Shown here one piece after another: positions 61,696 to 64,000 of a stretch of DNA of 64,000 bases. The notes beneath the pieces are model-generated. The model saw only the letters and a list, made by a program, of their open reading frames with translations. It had not been told where the DNA came from and did not search any database. This DNA is from Paraburkholderia ginsengiterrae. Lineage in GTDB: Bacteria; Pseudomonadota; Gammaproteobacteria; Burkholderiales; Burkholderiaceae. The DNA is taken from positions 1-64,000 of the forward strand of contig NZ_LXKA01000326.1 of NCBI RefSeq assembly GCF_001645125.1, given 5' to 3'. Position 1 is the stretch's first letter. Each line of letters starts with the position of its first letter. Made by a program: the position numbers and the translations under genes.

Positions 61696-62163
61696 ATGTA
61701 CACACGCATCCTTGTAGCGGTCGACGGCAGTCATACCTCGCGCCGTGCGTTCGACGCAGCGCTCGCTCTCGCCAAATCCACGGGCGCGGTTATGCAGCCT
61801 TTCTATGTCGTCGAAAACACGCCGATGTATTTCGAAGCACCCGGCTACGACCCATCCGTGCTGCGCAACCGTCTAATCGAGGAAGGCAGGGAGCTCGCCG
61901 CCGAATTCGCCAAGGTCATGGCCGAACAGGGCGTGAAGGGCGAACTCGTCGTGGGCGAGGCATCGACGCTTGACGATGTTTCAGTGGTCGTCCTCAAGGC
62001 AGCGGCCGATTTCAATGCTGATCTGCTGGTCATGGGCACACACGGGCGGCGCGGTTTTCAACGGCTGATTCTCGGCAGTGTCGCCGAACGCTGCGTGCGG
62101 CAGGCAAGCTTGCCGGTTCTGCTGATCCCGTCCGCCGCGGGTAAGGGTGGCGACGCTGCCTGA
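61696..62163 (+). CDS. Universal stress protein (UspA family)
   Basis: 155 residues from ATG 61696 (GGAG upstream). One Usp domain with the ATP-binding pattern GTHGRRGFQRLILGSVAE and closing SLPVLLIPS. Cytoplasmic stress protein. Together with the FNR gene 170 bp downstream and an FNR-like site upstream it probably belongs to the low-oxygen response. Confidence 0.92.
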   Translation: MYTRILVAVDGSHTSRRAFDAALALAKSTGAVMQPFYVVENTPMYFEAPGYDPSVLRNRLIEEGRELAAEFAKVMAEQGVKGELVVGEASTLDDVSVVVLKAAADFNADLLVMGTHGRRGFQRLILGSVAERCVRQASLPVLLIPSAAGKGGDAA

Positions 62164-62332
62164 GCGCTATCCTGCCTGCCACACAATGCATTGCAGTCCA
62201 TATCAAATACGTTGTAAGCAGGCGTGACGCCGCTCAAGACAACGAACTTCCTGAGCGCGTCACTTTGTCGCGAAGCAGGCAGCGTGGCCGGTGGGACAAT
62301 CAGTCATCAACCCACACACATGGCTGCTGAAC

Positions 62333-63136
62333 ATGCTCACTCCTACCGCTGTCACGCGCTCCGCCGGCACTGCCGAATCCGCCGCCTCCATCGCGAGCCC
62401 ATCGCCGGCGCGCGGCCGCCGCCGCGCTGCGTCGACTCGGGCGGCCGCTCGCACCACCGCCCGCTGTTCGAGTTGCGCGATGCGGCAGCTCTGCATGCCT
62501 CAAGGCTTGTCGAGCGGCGAACTGGCGAAACTCGAAACACTCATCTGCTCCGCTCGCTCCGTGCAGCGCGGCGAAACGCTGTATCGCAGCGGCGACCGTT
62601 TTGACAATATGTATGCCGTGCGTTCCGGTTCGATGAAAACCGTCATGGCGCACCGTGACGGCCGCGAGCAGGTCACGGGTTTGCGCCTTCCCGGCGAAGC
62701 GCTCGGTCTCGACGGCATCAGCAACGACGTGCATGCGTGCAGCGCCCTCGCGCTCGAAGACAGCACCGTTTGCATCGTCCCCTACGCGTCGCTCAAATCG
62801 TTGTGCCGCGAAATCGGTTCGATGCAGGAGCGCATGCACAAGCTGCTCGGCGAACAGATCGTCCGCGAGGCGGCGCAAATGATGGTGCTCGGCTCATTGT
62901 CGGCGGACGAGCGGGTCGCGACGTTCCTGCTCGACGTATCGGAGCGCAATGCGCAACGCGGCTATTCGTCGGCGGAATTCAACCTGCGCATGACGCGCGA
63001 GGACATGGGCAGCTATCTCGGCATGACGCTTGAAACCGTGAGCCGCACCCTGTCAAGATTTCAAAAGCGTGGCTTGATCGACACGCAGGGCAAGCACATC
63101 CGGATCGTCGACCGGGAAGGTTTACGTCAGGTTTAA
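62333..63136 (+). CDS. FNR-type oxygen-sensing regulator (Crp/Fnr family)
   Basis: 267 residues from ATG 62333 (GTG 62291 is an alternative). Cluster cysteines C45, C48, C54 (CSSCAMRQLC) and central C147 (STVCIVP) match the 4Fe-4S ligands of E. coli FNR. Cyclic-nucleotide-like domain, then HTH with TREDMGSYLGMTLETVSRTL. The Ala/Arg-rich N-terminus is longer than in E. coli. Controls genes for oxygen limitation. Confidence 0.92.
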   Translation: MLTPTAVTRSAGTAESAASIASPSPARGRRRAASTRAAARTTARCSSCAMRQLCMPQGLSSGELAKLETLICSARSVQRGETLYRSGDRFDNMYAVRSGSMKTVMAHRDGREQVTGLRLPGEALGLDGISNDVHACSALALEDSTVCIVPYASLKSLCREIGSMQERMHKLLGEQIVREAAQMMVLGSLSADERVATFLLDVSERNAQRGYSSAEFNLRMTREDMGSYLGMTLETVSRTLSRFQKRGLIDTQGKHIRIVDREGLRQV

Positions 63137-63265
63137 GCCGCGGGCTGTGGACCGGCCCGCGCCGCCACGCCCCCGCCCATTGTCTTTTAACGCGCTTTCG
63201 TCTTGGCATGGCTCCTGCGAGCGGGTACAGTCTTTAGTCCGTCCCCCGCAAGGAGACCTGGCGAA

Positions 63266-64000
63266 ATGAATCGCGACCCCGCTCCGCGTCATCCGCTCGT
63301 CCAACGTCTGCTCGAAGCGCGTCAAGTGACTGACGCGCTGTTTTCCATCGTCAAACCCGGGTTCCTGTATGAACGGCCGATCCGTGAACGGCACCGGATC
63401 GTGTTTTATATCGGCCACCTGGAAGCTTTCGATCGTAATCTGTTCGATCAGCGTCTGTTCGATCTGCCGGCGTTCGACCCGCACCTCGACCAGTTGTTCG
63501 CCTTCGGCATCGATCCCGTCGACGGCGGTTTCCCGACCGACCAACCAGGCGACTGGCCCTCGCTCGACGCCGTGCGCGACTACGGCTCGCGCGCCCGCGC
63601 ACAGATAGACCGTGAGCTTGACGCGCTAACGCACGGCGCGCAAGTTGACGCTTCCGGACAGTTGCTGAACGTCGCGATCGAGCACAGATTGATGCATGCC
63701 GAAACGCTGGCGTACATGCTTCATCAGTTGCCGCTTGCGCAGAAGATCAGCGTGCCGAGCGATCCCGTCGCGACGCAAACAGCGCGGCGCGAAGCGTTAT
63801 CGCCAATGGTGAGCATTCCGGCCGGCTCGACCGTGCTCGGTATGGCGCGCGATAGTGGCCACTTTGGTTGGGACAATGAATTCGGCGAAATGCATGTCGA
63901 CGTGCCGGCTTTCGAGATCGATCGCCACATGGTGACGAACGGCGCGTTCCGCGAGTTCATCGAGGCAGGTGGATATCGCGAACCGAAGTGGTGGTCAGAG
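63266..64000 (+). CDS. EgtB-like non-heme iron enzyme (DinB_2 plus FGE-sulfatase domain), 3' end missing
   Basis: Starts at ATG 63266 with AAGGAG; open to the right edge, 245 residues visible. The N-terminal helical DinB_2 part has RHRIVFYIGHLEAFDRNL, and H-x3-H-x-E reads HRLMHAE, the iron-binding pattern of ergothioneine sulfoxide synthases. The formylglycine-generating-like domain begins at VSIPAGSTVLGMARDSGHF and FGWDNEFGE. Could be EgtB or a paralogue with another substrate; the downstream gene, beyond the edge, would decide. Confidence 0.8.
   Translation, partial: MNRDPAPRHPLVQRLLEARQVTDALFSIVKPGFLYERPIRERHRIVFYIGHLEAFDRNLFDQRLFDLPAFDPHLDQLFAFGIDPVDGGFPTDQPGDWPSLDAVRDYGSRARAQIDRELDALTHGAQVDASGQLLNVAIEHRLMHAETLAYMLHQLPLAQKISVPSDPVATQTARREALSPMVSIPAGSTVLGMARDSGHFGWDNEFGEMHVDVPAFEIDRHMVTNGAFREFIEAGGYREPKWWSE

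Noticed and set aside
1-64000. CRISPR arrays, insertion sequences, prophage or integrative element borders
   Set aside because: No regularly spaced repeats, transposase, integrase or tRNA-flanked direct repeats were found; base composition is even except for the short AT-rich promoters.

Overview
The window is about 63-65% GC, densely coded, and carries Burkholderiaceae hallmarks: a Burkholderia-type trimeric porin, a DUF4148 secreted protein, a LuxI/RsaL/LuxR locus like the bra system of plant-associated Paraburkholderia, a MocR regulator beside an omega-aminotransferase, and pcaIJ-BDC order. It looks like a chromosomal segment of a free-living or plant-associated Paraburkholderia/Burkholderia. 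I saw no tRNA, rRNA, prophage, insertion sequence or CRISPR array.

Layout. 0-5 kb: end of etfB, etfA, a DUF4148 protein, a lipoprotein D-Ala-D-Ala carboxypeptidase (S13), and a decayed tandem copy of it. 5-9 kb: cupin, LysE exporter, MocR regulator divergent from beta-alanine:pyruvate aminotransferase. 9.3-24.3 kb: a probable single leftward transcription unit, divergent from a TetR regulator. It encodes a 6-hydroxynicotinate reductase-like Fe-S protein, a UPF0280 (ApbE-like) protein, two AA_synth (DUF1185) paralogues, a branched-chain-type ABC importer (fused LivHM, LivG, LivF), an enamidase-like amidohydrolase, a two-subunit NicAB-like molybdenum hydroxylase with three c-type hemes, and a periplasmic binding protein. 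I read it as an import and reductive ring-opening pathway for nicotinate or a related N-heteroaromatic acid in an otherwise respiratory bacterium. 24.3-28.4 kb: pcaIJ, pcaB, pcaD, pcaC of the protocatechuate branch of the beta-ketoadipate pathway, with PcaR-like operators upstream.

28.7-38.5 kb: LysR regulator, folE, EamA exporter, a DedA-rhodanese fusion, then a phosphate/polyphosphate group (CHAD protein, PiT transporter, PPK2), a VOC protein and an HtrA-like protease. 38.5-46.7 kb: gamma-glutamyltransferase, a DHA2 drug exporter, small unknown proteins, a convergent gap with consecutive RNA hairpins, and a Tat-exported PhoX-family lipoprotein behind a clear Pho box. 46.7-52.9 kb: porin with a long AT-rich leader, a lipoprotein, a membrane hydrolase, AraC regulator, serine acetyltransferase, small unknowns.

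53-64 kb: a Pot-type ABC importer with an SMP-30 lactonase, the LuxR/RsaL/LuxI quorum-sensing locus, a FadR-type GntR regulator whose probable operator occurs both at its own promoter and upstream of the lactonase, a universal stress protein and an FNR-type oxygen sensor, and the start of an EgtB-like non-heme iron enzyme cut by the window edge. Family assignments come from reading the translated sequences and from memory of the families; no database search was run.
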